From NCBI GenBank assembly GCA_014706295.1, contig JACSVZ010000016.1:3453168-3517167 (forward strand): a stretch of 64,000 bases of DNA, given 5' to 3'. Below the pieces are notes generated by a model that did no database searches, was not told where the DNA came from, and saw nothing but the letters and a program-made list of their open reading frames with translations. Of the stretch, positions 1-15,208 are shown in pieces. Every line of letters begins with the position of its first letter. The stretch's first letter is position 1. The stretch comes from Lycocorax pyrrhopterus obiensis (Eukaryota > Chordata > Aves > Passeriformes > Paradisaeidae). The position numbers and the translations under genes are program-made.

Positions 1-3000
1 ATATGCTTTAAATGAACTATTCCCAAGGGACGAACTAACTCAGAACATTTACATAACCAAAATAACTGAATAGCATCATCTAATCAGACCTTTCTTAAAT
101 TCTTTTAAAACTGAAGCAATTGACGTTGTATATTGCTTTTCCTTCTTTCTGCTGAGAGACGCACACGCTATTATCCGTAATGAGACACACGATGCAGAAA
201 ATACATTTAAAATAACATTCCAGGGAAAAAACCACCTCAGAGATTTTATTTCACAGTTGTTTTCAGTTCTTAGTGTTGGGAACCAGCCTCTCCTCTGGTA
301 CAAAACCCCGTTGTCCCCAAATGCCAAGCTGAGAAAACCTTAATTCATGCAAATCTCTGCAGTTTACATTCCCTGTTTGCTGACAACAGCTTTTGCTCAG
401 TAATTTCAACAGTCACACACACATCTGCCTCTCTGATCAGAGCTTCAGGGTGAGAATTCCTCTCCGAACAACTCCTGCTCCTTTGTGTGGACCTTATTAT
501 CAATTCCCTGTCTTACAGAGATGTTTTATGGATTAATGAAATGTGTGAATTGTGTAGGAGTTGTGGAAATGGAAGGCCCATAAACCAACTAAAATGGAAG
601 ACTGAAGGCAAAGATTTTTGAGAAACTCAACTCATTTAAAATCATGAGTGAATGTCTGAGCATAAACCTATATACTAACACCTGTTGGTTTTACTTACTA
701 CAACTTTTTTCAATCATTTAAAAAAACTGCAGAAAAACAAAGGCAGGCATATGTAGCACCTTAGATACAAAAGTAGTTCCCTACTATTACCTTTCACATG
801 CATAATAAATGTCCTGAGTGCCCTTAGTTACAATCCTCTTAATTAAAATACTGATTGTTAGCGCTTCTAGCCAATTGCTTTGAAGGGTTGTTCTTTAAAA
901 GACACAAAACAGAAATCCTGGCTAGTGAAAGGCGTAACAAGCTATAATAGGATTATGTGTAATGCTATTTGATCAAATAAAGTATGTCAGAAGTCTGAAA
1001 AAGTACACATAAATTAAGGTCATGATTTTTTTCCCCTCCTCACACTCATTTCTGCATTTATGACTCTCTGAATACAGCTTACAGTGTAAAAAGGTTGGTT
1101 TGAATCACTGTCTCTACATTACAGTTTATAAGATATCCAATGTTTTATAATGCAACTGCGTATAGCAATTATAGATATAGCAGGTTTATTGCTGTAGCTT
1201 AACTTTTCTGTTTTACATTCTTTCCCCATGGGATGTGCCCCATTCTGAATGCACATAAATTCAAAGAGAATTTGATAGATGATACTGGAGAATTTCTAGA
1301 TCCTTCTCAGCAATTATGTGAATGCATACACACAAAGACACCAGTCTTAAGGCGTCTTTACTTTTTAACATCCATGTTCCAAAGAAAACGGATATTTATA
1401 ACTATTTATATTTTAAAGAATTAACATAATCATTTAACTGCAATGATACTGTTTCTCATTTCGAATTCTATTTGTTTGGATTTCTTTTTTTAAGACACAT
1501 GGTTCTGTTATGCTGTTCTAAATGGGGAGTAAATAGAGTTGTGTATCCCCCACCTGGCCTGGTGAGATCGAAGCCTTTTTGTCACCACACGCTGACATTC
1601 ACCTTCCTGTGCTCTGTACCCCCAAAACAACAGCACACCTCTCAAAGAGCACGGCCTTTGCAGAGGATTATTTCCAAGGGATCTGCAAAGAAGCATTAGG
1701 TCTAACTACCAACCAAAGGTTCTCCACCCCCAAAAAAGAGAGGGCAAGGAAGTAGGGACAGAAAAGAGACCTGCAAGTCAAAGATAACGGAAACAACCAT
1801 GCTAGCAGAAAGGAATTCTAAGTTTTCTACACAATTCCCTTAGAATTTACTATTTGTTTCCAGCCTGTTAGGCAAATTGGATTATTCTGCCTGTTCCATT
1901 TTTATGAAAGGCTTTTAAAATGTTACTTGGTGGTTACCCACTCCCCAGCAATTCCCTGCTTCCATGTACAGCTCACTTAGGAACTGACCACCTCACACCT
2001 AAAAGAACCTGGGTACTGTCTCGATCCCACTGATCAGGTCAGCAGTAAGGGTAGGTTTATATTTAACTCCAGTAGTTTAGTCTTCTTTGCCCTGTCAAGT
2101 TATGTGAACTGTCCTCATCCAAGGGGTGTCCTAGGAGCTCTTGCACTTCCTCTTCTCCACTCCAAGAATGAATACCATAGAAACCCTCCCCCTACAGATA
2201 AACAGCCAGCTTGTGCTTTTTAGCATAATGTGGGAGGTTGGTGCATAATAAATCAAGGGAAAAGCTCCTTTCAGTCTTCACTGGATTAAGAATAATGCCT
2301 CCCACCATACTTTCAGACTTCTGTACCACAAACACAAGTTTTACTGTCCTTTGTTTGCTCAGTCTAGCTCTCTCCTAGTTTATTAAACTTGTTATCTAGA
2401 GAGACAGCAGAGAGGCTGCTAGTTTTAATCTACCTACAGGGGATGTTTTCTAGATCCTTGGTATTCCACTAATCCAGCAACAGAATGGGACATAATTCAT
2501 CTTTGTTTAAAAATTTACAAATAATTTTCTTTTTTTACACTTCTATAATTTCTTCACAGACAAAAGCTCTTGTAACAGGACAGTTTATGATGTGTGAAAC
2601 CAGGTTAAGAAACAATAATAATCACTAAACACAAATGAAACAGGTGTGGGTAAACAAACTACTTTTCCCAAGATTACCCAGAATAGGTAATCGTTGTTTC
2701 CATAAATGAGTTTAGAATTTGTATATGCTAGTCTCAAACTTATACCACTCAGTGAACAGTCTGAATTCTACAAAACCCTAATGAACTGGCAAAAAAAGTT
2801 TAAATTTAATGCTAATTGTGTGTTTGCACAGCTTGGTAATGGTAAATGCACTGTACAGAATAATGAATAAAAGTTGTTATAGTACATGTAATTACCAGTA
2901 AAGGCAAGCAACGATCTGAATTCTTTACATCTGTGGAAATTCAATGACAGCATCTTCTGTAAGGGCTTGCTTATAGCAAGGGGAAGAAAAGCAGCTGAAC

Positions 3001-6000
3001 TCCAGTGTACCTGGGACCTGGTCATGAAGGGTTAAGTTTTTTGCTACACACATGTTAAACTTAGAGGGATTGTTTAAATTCTTCAATTCACTGAAGTGGA
3101 GCAACTCCCAAAGCTGAAATGAATTGTTTTTGAACAGAAACAAAAGTCGCACAGCAGAAGCTTGCTAGTTTAGATCTGTGGTGTCAGGTCCATGTTTTTA
3201 ATCATTGAGTATGTTCATGCTAGAGTCTACAAACACTCTAAAGATACCTTTCCTTTTAGACATATTTTCTTTTTTCTAACTCCTGAATTTATTTTTGAGC
3301 ATTATCACTACCTACACCTAATCAGGTTATTTATGCTGTAAAACATACCAGGACACAACAAGTCTGACTGGGACCAGAATCTGTAACATGTCAAGAGCTG
3401 TTTAACATTCTCTTAGTGAGAACCAAAAAAAAAAAATCAATTAAATATGCATGTTTCACAATTTCTAATCATAAGACACAGTTAAGTAATCTCTAGATTG
3501 ACCACATATAATTATCAACAGTAAGTTATTTTAGTATGTAAAAATATCACTAAAATGTCACTAATTTTGCTTAATCAGCATCCACATATTTTAACTTACC
3601 ACCAATTTTATGCACTTAATCACCTATTTATATCATTAAGAGCAGCTCTGTTACAGAGAGATCACCTATGTGATGATGCTTTAGATGCAGCACAATGCTT
3701 TACTGCAATACAGCAGTCATTATTTCTAATTAAAAACTCAGTATTAATCTTAAACAAAAAAGCCATTAGAAAGCTCAGAGTTAGCTCAGGAGAAATGACA
3801 GGGAAAAAAGGGCAGAAAGTGTCAAAAGAGAAGATATACCACATTAAAACTTCCAACACCTTCTTATTCCAAATAGAAATGTGAGTGCTTAGCAGTAATG
3901 CAGCCGAATTCAAGGACAAAGACAGGTTTTCCTCACAGTTAAATTATTTATGAAACGCAGAATGGATTCTACTTTGCACTCAGGCACAGTTATCGACTGG
4001 AATTCTTAGTGCATATTATTATATTATTTATGATTTATTTGTATGTACTTATCAATTAAAAGGGAGTTTTTTTAATTGCAAAAGGTGGCACAATTTTTTT
4101 TTTTTTTTGCTGTTTACATTACCTGTAAAGTAGCTGGGACTAGATGTTCTTTTCTGTTAAAAAATTAGCCAGCCTACTTTGAAAGCAGTAACACACTTGC
4201 TTTTCATTGACAGAAAATATTTATTTACAAGGGCATTTACATTTAATGATAAGAAAAATATCATACAAGAAACATTAAAAATGAACAGCAATTGTAAGAA
4301 AAACTCTCATGCTTCATAACATTAACAGGTGACAGGAGCCAAACCCCCACTCCCTCAGTAAGAATGTCCCACAGTTTTCTGCTGCTTGTTTTCTGGCACC
4401 TTCCTTCCAAGTATCTGGCACTAGCCACTGGATCTGACAAAGCCTGCACTGCCCCTAGGGAGTGGTGACTGTCTGGAGCCACCAGACAGGACTGATCTCA
4501 TCTAAACACAGAATGGCACAGAACAGGGGAATATAGAACAGGAACGAGTACAGCTGTGTCCAAGAGTGGAACAACGTGCGGTCCTTCGAGGCAAGAAAAA
4601 GCATGAACTTAACAGATGAGAAATTCAGTTATTTTGTCAATCATGAGTCTGCAGTTTCCATGGCTTTGTGGCTTTATATCTGGGTACAGAATCAAATTGC
4701 TGGGCAGTATATTATTTTGTAAATATAGACCAAAAAATTTTTCACGTTAAAATGTTCCCAGTCAAGTCCTCCAAATATGAACCAAACAAGTGTCTGGAAG
4801 TCTGCCTATAGCCTGTACCATCAACTTAAAAAAAGGCAAACCAAAATAAATGAATTTGATTAGAATATCAAATAATATGAAGTCTCATAGTGAGAGTTTA
4901 TGTCAAAGTAGCTACTGAGCAGTCAGAACATACACTTGTATTTTACGAATCAAGAACAAAGGGGGGCATGAGTTAAAAACTGGTGCCTGAAGCCAAGCTC
5001 CCAGGAACTGATGTGATTTTGAGATGAACTGAACCTAGAGTAGCTTCAGTGGGCTTTTCTAAACACATACTAAGAAACTAGTTATTTACTGAAAATGGTG
5101 ACTTGGTGCAGTTACTTGCTGCCAACAGGGAGTCAAAATCCCCAGCCTTTCCACCAGCACACTTCGGTCAAGCCTTTGCCCGTTACACCTCTGTGACACT
5201 ATTAAGTAAAGCCAAAGTTTGATAGTTTTACTGAAACTACAATAAGTAATGCAAAGAAGGAATGTCAAAACCACAGTATCAATTTAGACGCATTTTTAAA
5301 TTAACTTGAAGCTAATAAAGAAACTTTGATGCATCTTAAAATTCAGCCTGGCAATTTAGTTAACAGAGGGGAAAGGAAGGAAATCAGGGCAGACACCGTA
5401 GAGTTTAGTACCTCCTTGCCTCTAGCTCTCTGCTTTGACCAAAATTTCAGTCAAGGTTCTAAGTGGTAAAGTCAGATTACTTAGCTCCCAGCCCTGGGAA
5501 GGGAACAAAGACTTCCAGAAAAGCTAAGAGTAACCATTAGTAATAATTTCCAGTAATTATTTCCTTTAACATCCTGTTAAAGGATGTTCATTTGAGTTCT
5601 CCTGGTGATTACGGCTGTTGCAAAAGAAAAGAACAGCCCAAATACCTAGTTTAGAGGTTAATCCAAGTTTCAAACCCCTGTGTGGCCACATGACCAGAGA
5701 ATTCTCTCAGAAAGCTGCTAAAAACTATGAAAAGTATTTGTGGATCTCAGTAAAAGAAGTTACAAGAAGTCTTTTACTTTTATATAACTTGATATACCCT
5801 TACTGCCAAGTGAATCCAGAATCTTTTAAAAAAACACCCAACACAGAAGGACAACCAAGATCTTTCAGTCAACTTGATATTCTTCAACTGGGGAACAGCT
5901 TTCAATGTGTTTTCATGGTTAAGATGACAGGGAAGGTTTCTACCTTTTTAACATCCCACTGAGAGAAGTACTAACGACTGTCAGTCAAGCAAATTACTTT

Positions 6001-9000
6001 TAAAGACAGCCATGATCATCTGGCCAGAACCAGATGAGCACATGTCCTGCCAGGTGCTCACTTTAAGAGACAGCACTTTTGCAGGAAAGCTATTTTTCTT
6101 CTTGCCAACCAAAAAATACATGTAAGCTATTTCTGACAGTTTACCATTACAAAACATCTCATAATTATGAGCCCATTATCATTTCAAGCAAAGAAATACT
6201 GAGTTTAGGTACACAGAAGCTGGGAAAACTATTTCCTTTGGTTCTAGGGCAAAAACTGCATGACTGACAATACTCTCAGCAGTACGTGAAAAGCAGCAGG
6301 CCCAGGGTGAGATGAGGGGGCCGACAGAAAGATTATCAAACTTTATATAGACTGTAGGAAAAGATTTGTGTCAGTCAATAATCCAATTAACAAGTGTAAA
6401 AGATCCAAGAAGGGATACGAAGATAGAGGCCATTCAACTTGCTCTTTGCATTTTGCAATGCCACCAAGGCTGAGCAAACTAGGAAGCAGCAGGTCTACTG
6501 AAACAAACTGCTGGCAGAAAGTGGAGCACTGAGTTACAAAGCACTGCTCTTTCTGAGCAGACAGAATTCTCATCTCAAGCAGAAAGGGCCAATTTTCAAG
6601 CAACTGAAATACAAAAGGGCTGAAAAATTATGGGGACAGAAACCCACCCAATGAACAGAATACTATGAACTGAAACAGAAAAAAATCTGGCATGTAATTA
6701 TCACAGGTAGTATTGCACTATTATACAGTCATGTCTAATTTAATTGTGATCTTGAGGCTAATGAAAAACACAACAAAGTTAAAAAAATAACAATCTCAGT
6801 GAAAAAGTGTAATTGAAATGCAGGAGACAATGATTTGAATAGTGTTACAGAAACCTAAGAGAGAAACCTTTCGTTTGAAATTTTAAGCAGCAGAGATGAG
6901 CTCAGGCGAGAGACAGAAACAAGGAATGTTTTCACAGTCTTACTTTAAATTTCTGCACCGTCAGTGCTCTTATTTCCTCTTATTTTCCTGACTTTCCTAC
7001 ATCACCACCACACTCCCAGTCCTCTCTTTCTTGCCACCTAAACATTCTGAAATTTAAAAAAATCTTTTCCTCTTTCAGATTTAAAAATAACACTGCAGTT
7101 CCTAATTAAGTGGAGAAATGCAAATATTTTTTATTTCTGCTTCAATTCTAAAAATAGGTCCCTTATTAACCAACTGTTTTGCAGTGTGGCTGTATAAATA
7201 TCTATGAAGCTGTCTAAAATTCTGTGTGTCCCCATGTATCATTTTAAATTCTACAAGCACACGAATGGATGCAAAATAAAGGTCTTCACATGTGATCAAA
7301 CAGAGAGACAGGGAAAAATATGGTGTTCAAAACTTACCAGGGATTTTGTGCAATAAAACCTAACAAAGAAAGGGAGAGATGTCAACAGGAAGAAATGGGA
7401 TAAAACAATCTAAATAATACTTAAGTAACTCAGATATAGCAAAACCAGGGGGAAAAAGTATGAAGAACATGTAAAGATAACATATATGGTTATGAGGAGA
7501 AGGGAAAAGGGGACCATCACCAGTTTAAGTGGGTTTCCAAACAAAAGTGCTGGCAACAATTTGTGGAAAATCCTGTCCTCAGATTCATTTACTAATGTCA
7601 CATGCAGATGTGAACAAAACAAGAGAGATGTGATTTTTAAAGTGAAGGGGGAAAAAAAGCTGCCACTACTTCTTAATGTAAAAAAAAAAGGGTGTGACAC
7701 AGGTTTCCTATGACAACATGTTAAGAGACTGTTCTTTCAAGACCAGAGCAGAGGATACAGGAATCAAACACACCCCACCACATCAGGTTATGGATAGACT
7801 AAATACATCTTCGAACCCTGTGCTTCTGGAAATCACTACCAGTTAGATTTTTTTCACTGCTGACCTCAGAGGAGTAAAAACATCAGCCAAGAATATTGCT
7901 TCCCTCTGTGATGCAGGTTATAACTGAATTTGTATTTGAATCTACAGGGACATGTACCCAGCAGCATGTTACAAATTCCCAAAATAAGATAAAGAAATGA
8001 TGCAGAATTTGGCAGGAAAGAATCCTAAAAGCTTACTGCAACTGTAACTGCAGTGTTATGTTCTACTGAAGTATTCAGAACTTCCACAGGAAAACATGTT
8101 GGTTAGAACAGGAAAATTACTCCTCAGAAGCAGAAAAATATTCAATTCCAATGCTACACCAACAGCTCCTGGCTGTTATTGCATAGCCTTCCACATTAGC
8201 ACCAGACACATTGTCTAATATTTAAAAATGAAAATTTTCCGATTAGATAAACAGAAATTTTGTTAGTCAAAAATCTTGCACCCAGAGGAAAAATAAGTTA
8301 GTCTGAAGTACTTTTTGAACTGAATCTATTGTAGAGCTTTAAAAAAAACCTTCAAAAAACTTTGTAAAAAAATTCTAGGGAATACATAGAGCCAAAATTC
8401 TAGAGAATACATGAAAAGTCAAATGACACGGACTACAGAATCCAAGACAGAGAATGTCCATCTATTTGTAAGTGCACACAGAACAAAAAAAGAAGTCTGA
8501 CCATCTCTTCAGCAACACTGAAAAAAAGGAAACTTCTCAGTTTTTCTGATACAATGATCTTGCCTGGAGAATTTTAACTCAGTCTTCTTTGATACAGTAT
8601 GAGCATAATAGCAGGAATATTAATATCAGAGATTTTAATTATCACCATTCTCAAAATACAAGTTGAAAATACTACTAAGTTATCTATGGGGCTTTTTTCT
8701 TCCCTGGATCTTGGAGCATTTGTTACACAAAAACAGCACCATGAAAGATACCTGCTAAACTTCAAATCATCTGCAGCTGTGTAAAAAATGTGGCTCAAAC
8801 CACCAAGAGAAAACACCAACTATATTATCAATTTAAAATTGAAGACAAAAGAGAACAAGTGTTTACTGGGACAATGTGATTCAGAAAGCTTTTTCCTAGG
8901 AATCTTTAGATTTCTCTCACTGCTTTCTGTAGCAGCTTTTAAAATTTTTAATCTTGCGCACACTGAAAGAAAGAAAATACAAAATATCTTCCCAGTCTCA

Positions 9001-10760
9001 GAAATGTACAAACCAGTTCCCATAACCACGATGAACTGGTCCATATATGAAGCTCCAGAGACAGGTGACAGCTAAAAAGCAAATGCTCTTGGGAAAGTGG
9101 CATAGGTTTGGAAAGTAACAGAGTGAAGTAAGTAGGTTAAGCATAAAAATAATGAGGGGGAGGTCATCACCAGTATAAGGCTGCTCTCCTGGCCTGGAGT
9201 GGAACTGATCTGTGCTCTTCAAATAAAACACCTTTTACAGGGCTCTATGTGATGTGTGTAGCTAAGCTGAGGAATGTGAAAATGCAGGAGTTATCTTCTA
9301 GGAAGTTGGACTTTAGAAATCTTCTGTAAAATAAAATTACTGATTAAGTGAATCAGTGCTGTGGGGGAGGCAGTAAAGTCACCTCTTCACTTGCACAGAT
9401 AAATTTCCATACATAGTCTCATAAGCATAGACCAAAGAAAGATGAATCTCATGAGAGAAGATGGTATAATTTCTGTTTGAGAAAGACTAGGTAAGAGCAT
9501 GTCGTTGCTACTGAAGCAATCCACTGAGGAAACTGAAAAAACCCCAAATATACTTGTGGGCAAAATGATGCAAGGTAACAGCACTGCCAAACTTACATTT
9601 TGATTTTTAATATTTCTGTTAACACAGCAACCCTGTATTGGGGAGTAAAGTGCATTTTTAACCTTAAAAAGTTAACAAAAAAAAAAAGAAGCTTTAACAG
9701 GTATAATCCCATGTCAACAGTTTATTTTCAGTGCAAATACAATACAGTTATTGTTTTAGTACACAGAATACACCTTCATTAGGCTGGTCTCTGGTTTTGG
9801 AATACACACTCCCATGTAAATGATCTGCTGCTAGCAAGATGCAGTTTTACAAGAGTCAATGTGTCATGAACATGACCAGCTGCAACAAGCACTGCACTGG
9901 GGAGAAGGTACAGCAGGCTGGGAAACACCTGGCTCTAGAAACAGATCTTCATCTGCTGGAGACTGGGCTTGGGTCACTCCAGCAGCAGCAGTTCCCTGAT
10001 CTCCTCGAGAGACAGCACAAGAGGCTGTGCCCTTGGGTCAGTGCACCTCTCCCAGAAACCACTGGGGATTTAGCTCTGCAGTGAGATGCAGTCTGCATGA
10101 CATACATTCAACGGCAAAGAAGCAGAAAATATTCCTGCTGCTCTGTGCATCTAGATCATGTACAAATGAGTAAATCTTTACATAAGTTATTGTTATATAA
10201 AAGTTATACAGCCTGATTATCTATCAAGCAGTTCTAGGAAGACTTTTCTGCTACTGCATGAATGAACTTTTTTTGGAGGGGGACAGATTTTCAGGATTAT
10301 CAGTGCAATGTAGTATTTTTCACTACCAGATAAATTGTTCAGGCTGATTGGAACTAGAGTTATCACAAAATATCTGGTGAGCAGAACACATCACCTGAAC
10401 CAGCCAGGTTACCATTCCCAGCCCTGCAGATGTCCAGTCCACAGTAACTGGCATCCAAGAGCCACGGACTGTAACAAACTGAAAAATTAATTACCTCTTC
10501 ACTCCTAAGCTCGAGTCCTTTCTGTGCAAGGACTGCAAAGAGTAGATACATCAGGAAAAACATTCTGATACTCTTCATGCCTAATAAATGCAACATTAAT
10601 TTCTACGATTTTTAATATGGCACTTTAAGTCACATTCAATTCTAATTTAAATTCCCCACATTGTTCCCTTTCATACACCAATAATGAACTATGCTTGTTA
10701 GATACTTGTGATAATTGCTGCTGTTAAGTATTTCTCAGGAAAATTGTCTCATACCTATTC

Positions 10761-10803
10761 CTTACTTGCAAAATAAGTTGAAGTAAGTAAACTTACTTGC
10801 AAA
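10761..10803. repeat. Direct repeat containing an 18-bp palindrome
   Basis: CTTACTTGCAAA occurs at 10761-10772 and again at 10792-10803. Between them AAGTAAGT-AA-ACTTACTT (10781-10798) is an inverted repeat. Confidence 0.85.
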
Positions 10804-13026
10804 GTAAATTATTCGATCTTACAGAAAAGTTTAAAAAACCTTATTCACATACCAGCATTCTGTTGGAACAGAAGTCATTAATTTGGTAAATAAATATTGT
10901 GCAATGGGTTAAAAACAACCCCTGCAATAGCCAGTAACTCACTTTTGTGGAATAAATCTCCATTATTTAGAACCTTCTTTGAATTTCAGTGAATTACTGT
11001 GGTTTGCTACACCTGTGGAAGTGATGATACCTGAGATGACAGAGTTCTGCAGGAAATAATGCAGTTTCAACCATTGTGCAAAACACAGATTAATTGCCAA
11101 TATTTCTAGCCAAGCTTACTAGGAACAGACATCCTCATGGTGAAACTGCAGACTGAAACACCCACAGTAAGTGCTCTTAGGCAGAAAGACTGGATAATCC
11201 TTGAAGAATTCCGTGATGCAGGGAAAAGAAAATGGCAGTGGGAGCGCATCAGGCAGCGTGTGCAAAGCCTCTGAGCAAGCAGGACGTGTTTTCCAGCCAG
11301 GAAGGGGTGGCTGCATCCCTACAAACACAGCTGGCAGGAGTGCACCTGCTATTTAAAGCCTCCGCTGCTCCGGTTTTATGATGTGACCACAGGAATTCTA
11401 AAGTTTAATACAAGCACTAAAATTCCTGATTGCATTTGTAGAAAAGCCCTGTTCAAAACTGCCAGCAAATGCAATATGTACTACAGAAATGACACCTCTA
11501 ACATGCTTGTGTAGGTGACTGGAATCATCTTTTTGTTCTCCATTCCTTTAGAAGCAAGGGATATTCCTGACAAACTAGGAGTAGTGTGAAACAACCTACC
11601 TTTGCCCAAAGAACTCCAAAAAATAACTGCAGAGTAATTAAATGTAATAAAAGAACTGTCTCATTGAATTTAGCTTTTTCCATTTGCAATCGTAACACCA
11701 TGTGCTCACTTTTAAGTCTCTGGAGAACAGGGACTTCCAAAAGGAGAAGAGCAATCAAGAGTAATCCATACCCATTAATATTATCAATATTCCTAAGGGC
11801 TAAATTTAGCAAAGCAGCCAAGAGAATAATGCTTTTGAGAATATATGTATTGCTAAAGAGAAAAAACCTTTCACAGTCATTTTAAGTAGGCAAGTTCCTG
11901 CTAGGGAAGCAACAGAGCCATTGTTGCTTGAAGATTTAAGGGCATAAAGCAAGATCTGCAGGGTGAAGGCATCTTATTATCCAACTACATCAGCTGACCT
12001 AAGATAAGCAATTTTCTGCATCCTTAAGAAGGGTTGGTGTAGCCATTAAAAAAAACAAAACCAAACAACAAACCCCTACTCTTTTCTCTCAATATATCAG
12101 CTGGTCTAATTAAAAACACTATTTCTGCCTATGAATTATGTATGGATAAGAAAGAACAGAAGGCAGACAAAGAAAAGGCAGGATTCTTCTTGACCAGGCA
12201 CAAACAGCAAGCAGTAACACCCAGCACTCTGTCAAGCTGCAGACTTAGTTAATCTTTGCTAACAATTGGAAGTACATATGCTACACAGAAATATGCTTTA
12301 TAGCAGTCCAGATTGCATTTTCCACGTGCACCGGTACCTTGCTCTTGATTAATTACAATTCAAATGGGGGAATTTTGTCTACAAGTTTTGAAATGTGTGG
12401 TTACTCCTTTCTAAACTCAGTTGTAGTAAAAACACCAAAACAAATCTGGCCTGCGCTTCTCACGTTTTAAGACAAAACAACTTCTAAAATTTATTTTTTT
12501 AACTTTAAGATAACTGCAAAATAATATTTAGTAATATGTAGTCTTCTGTTAATATGCTTGAACTCGGAAATTGAATCATTTTGGTTTAGACATTAAAGTC
12601 AATCAAGATCTGGAACAGGTGTGGGAATGAACAGTGAAATATACTCTGTAGACCAGCTCTTACTTGAAAGAAAAAGAAAAAAGATGGTCTAACACCCATT
12701 TCACCTGGATGTAAAGGCTAATTTTTGTAAATGCAGCACGTCTACTTACAGAGTCTTTGGAGAACCTGGGAATGTGATCTAGAGAAATGACCTTCAAGAA
12801 CACTGATGCACACAGACAAACCTAGGCTGCCCAAGTTCAATGAGTAAGGCATCTACCTAAATCACTTTTTTCTTATTTTTTTTTAAAGCAAACACTTTCA
12901 ATTTAATTGTGCATGGGCTTTAGAGCTTGATAATACAACCTGCACACTCTTTTTCAAGACTGCATCATTCTGAAACATAAAAGAAAGCAGCAAACGAGTA
13001 TTAAGGCAATAAAATGTGCCACTGGG

Positions 13027-13105
13027 ACCATTATAGATGTTTATATAAAAATTATATATGCAAATATAACAATTACATATATAGTGCATATATATCTATA
13101 AGTAT
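13027..13105. repeat. AT-rich low-complexity patch
   Basis: Mostly A and T with TATATA runs, in WDR33 intron 7, about 280 bases left of an A19 run at 13,385-13,403. Simple sequence. Confidence 0.8.
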
Positions 13106-13534
13106 TGGTTTACCTCATATACTACATAATCAGAAGGAGTTTCAAAGATGGTGACAGCACACTATCACACCTTCCATCTTATTTACAACAAAGTTTTAAT
13201 GCTTGTAGGACACAGGAAGTTCTGAAACTTCAGTAATGATTACATCTAACATACTATTAGTTATTAGGGAGTGATCAAATATTTATCATCTCTAAAAAAA
13301 AAGATCCACTAAACATGAAACCTTTCCAATCCAAATAGTGTGCATTTCCTCAAGCATGTTAAAAGCTGCCAGAAAAATGAACTTAAAAAAAAAAAAAAAA
13401 AAAGAATTTTTGATTGTCTTTTCAAGATCAGTTCCTTATGTCATATATGCTGGTGGACAGCTGAATCCTACATCAGTAGGATTTTTACTGGCTTTGGCAA
13501 AACAGGGGAATTCAGTATAATTCAGTATCCCAAG

Positions 13535-13760
13535 ACCACTGGGCAAGTCAGGCTGGAAGAAATCTCAAAAGTCTCCAGTTCAATCTGCTGCTCAAAGCTA
13601 TGAAGTTAGACCAGGTCACTGAGGGATTTATCCAGGTTTAGTCTGAAAACCTCCAAGGACAGAGACTGCACAATCCTTAGAATTAAGCAAAGCTCTCACA
13701 CTCTTCTACTGCCCTAGTAAGAGAACAGGTGAAAAAAAAAAAGATCCTGAACATGAGATC
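13535..13760 (-). mobile_element. Old CR1 LINE fragment, antisense
   Basis: Matches the antisense of the CR1 3' region in order: GGCTGGAAGAAATCTC, TCTCCAGTTCAATC, CTGCTCAAAG, AGACCAGGT, TTTATCCAG, AACCTCCAAGGAC. It is well diverged, so an older copy. Confidence 0.8.
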
Positions 13761-15170
13761 ATCTCTGCAGTGACAATGGCCTTTTAAATGTGTTTTCCAC
13801 TGGATTAGAAAAGGAGATGAATTATTTTCTTTTTCAGAACTTTTAACTTATACTATAATATTTATAATGGCAACATATCTGGAACATCAAATGAGTTTGA
13901 ACTCATTTGAACTTTTGGAGATTGCAATTAAACTTGTACTTAAGTGGGAAATTACATACGAATATCATCTCTACATCATCTTGTGCTACATCTCTCCAAA
14001 TACTAAAAAACGGTGAAAATTTCCTTTTCAAAGGAAAATGTTTTACTCTGTCAACCATCTCGGAACAAGTGCCTCCCACAGAAAGTTGGAGGGTGGAGTG
14101 GAATATCAGCTCTTCACTGAATCCAAAGATGACACTCAGACTTTTTTAAATCCTTAAGTGCAGTGATTACGTATAAAGCCAGAAAGAACCTCAACCTTTG
14201 ATGAAAAATGGATCTCAAGGAGCACTAGGCTTTGTGTTAAGCAAGAAAGAATGTTAAGTCTTGCTATCCAAATTCTGAGGACAGTAAATGTGTATCAGAG
14301 GTATTCCTTCCTTGAATCTTAACACAGAGAGAAAAATAAAGCCAAATAGGGCTATCCTGGGGAGGAGAGAAGGAAGTCAGCTATAAAGATAAGTTCAAAT
14401 GTAAAGGTATTGTGTAATTATTCAGACTTGATTTCCCCAGCATATAACAATATGCTGCTAATAATAGACAGGATCCTGAGCTACATTTTTTCATCAATTC
14501 ATTTTACTCTTTAAGAACTAAAATAGTTACAGTTATTACAGTAGTATTGCAGCTACTAATTTATAAGGTTATTATGACTCTCTTCAGAGGATTTTTTTTT
14601 GAAGTGATGAAATTTAAAATACAAGATTTTAATACAATATCTACAATATTTTTATGCTCCATGATTCTAAATAAACAGGCAGAGAAAAAGACCTGTTGTA
14701 CATATGGTAGAAAATATGCATCTGCCAGCACACAGAGAAAGCTGGGTTTGTTTTTTACTAAAAGGTATTTTTCTTCCCAATATTAAGCAGCTAAGGTAAC
14801 ACATTCCTCAGCTTTTTTGAATGAAAATTTGAAGTCTACTTTCCAAGATCAAGGTGACTTGGTAGAAGCACCTGTTCCAGTCCTGTTATAGTTAACTTTC
14901 AATTTTTCAGGTCAGGCTCATATTTATATACGGTGAGTTCCCTTCGAAAACTAATTTTGGTGAGCAAAAAATTTCACACAAAATTTCTATAAATGGTCAA
15001 AACCAGATAAAGATCACCTTCTGTCTTCAATGACAATATATGTAAAATACTTGCAGTTCTTGTCTACATCAGCAAATTAAACTGCAATGATTACAACTAC
15101 TTCTCTATGTGGCTGTAGTCACATCTGGAATAGCTCTCTCTACATATCTCCAGTGGGGCAAAATCAATGC

Positions 15171-15208
15171 ATACACAATATGACAAATATTAAGAAAATA
15201 TTGTGTAT
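15171..15208. repeat. Perfect inverted repeat, 11-bp arms, 16-nt loop
   Basis: ATACACAATAT at 15171-15181 pairs with ATATTGTGTAT at 15198-15208. It is in WDR33 intron 7. Possibly the terminal remnant of a small palindromic element, or chance. Confidence 0.9.

Noticed and set aside
11525..11821. Minus-strand 98-codon Leu-rich frame in WDR33 intron 7
   Set aside because: Hydrophobic, but no family recognised, no flanking splice sites identified and no match to the expected WDR33 exons. Probably chance.
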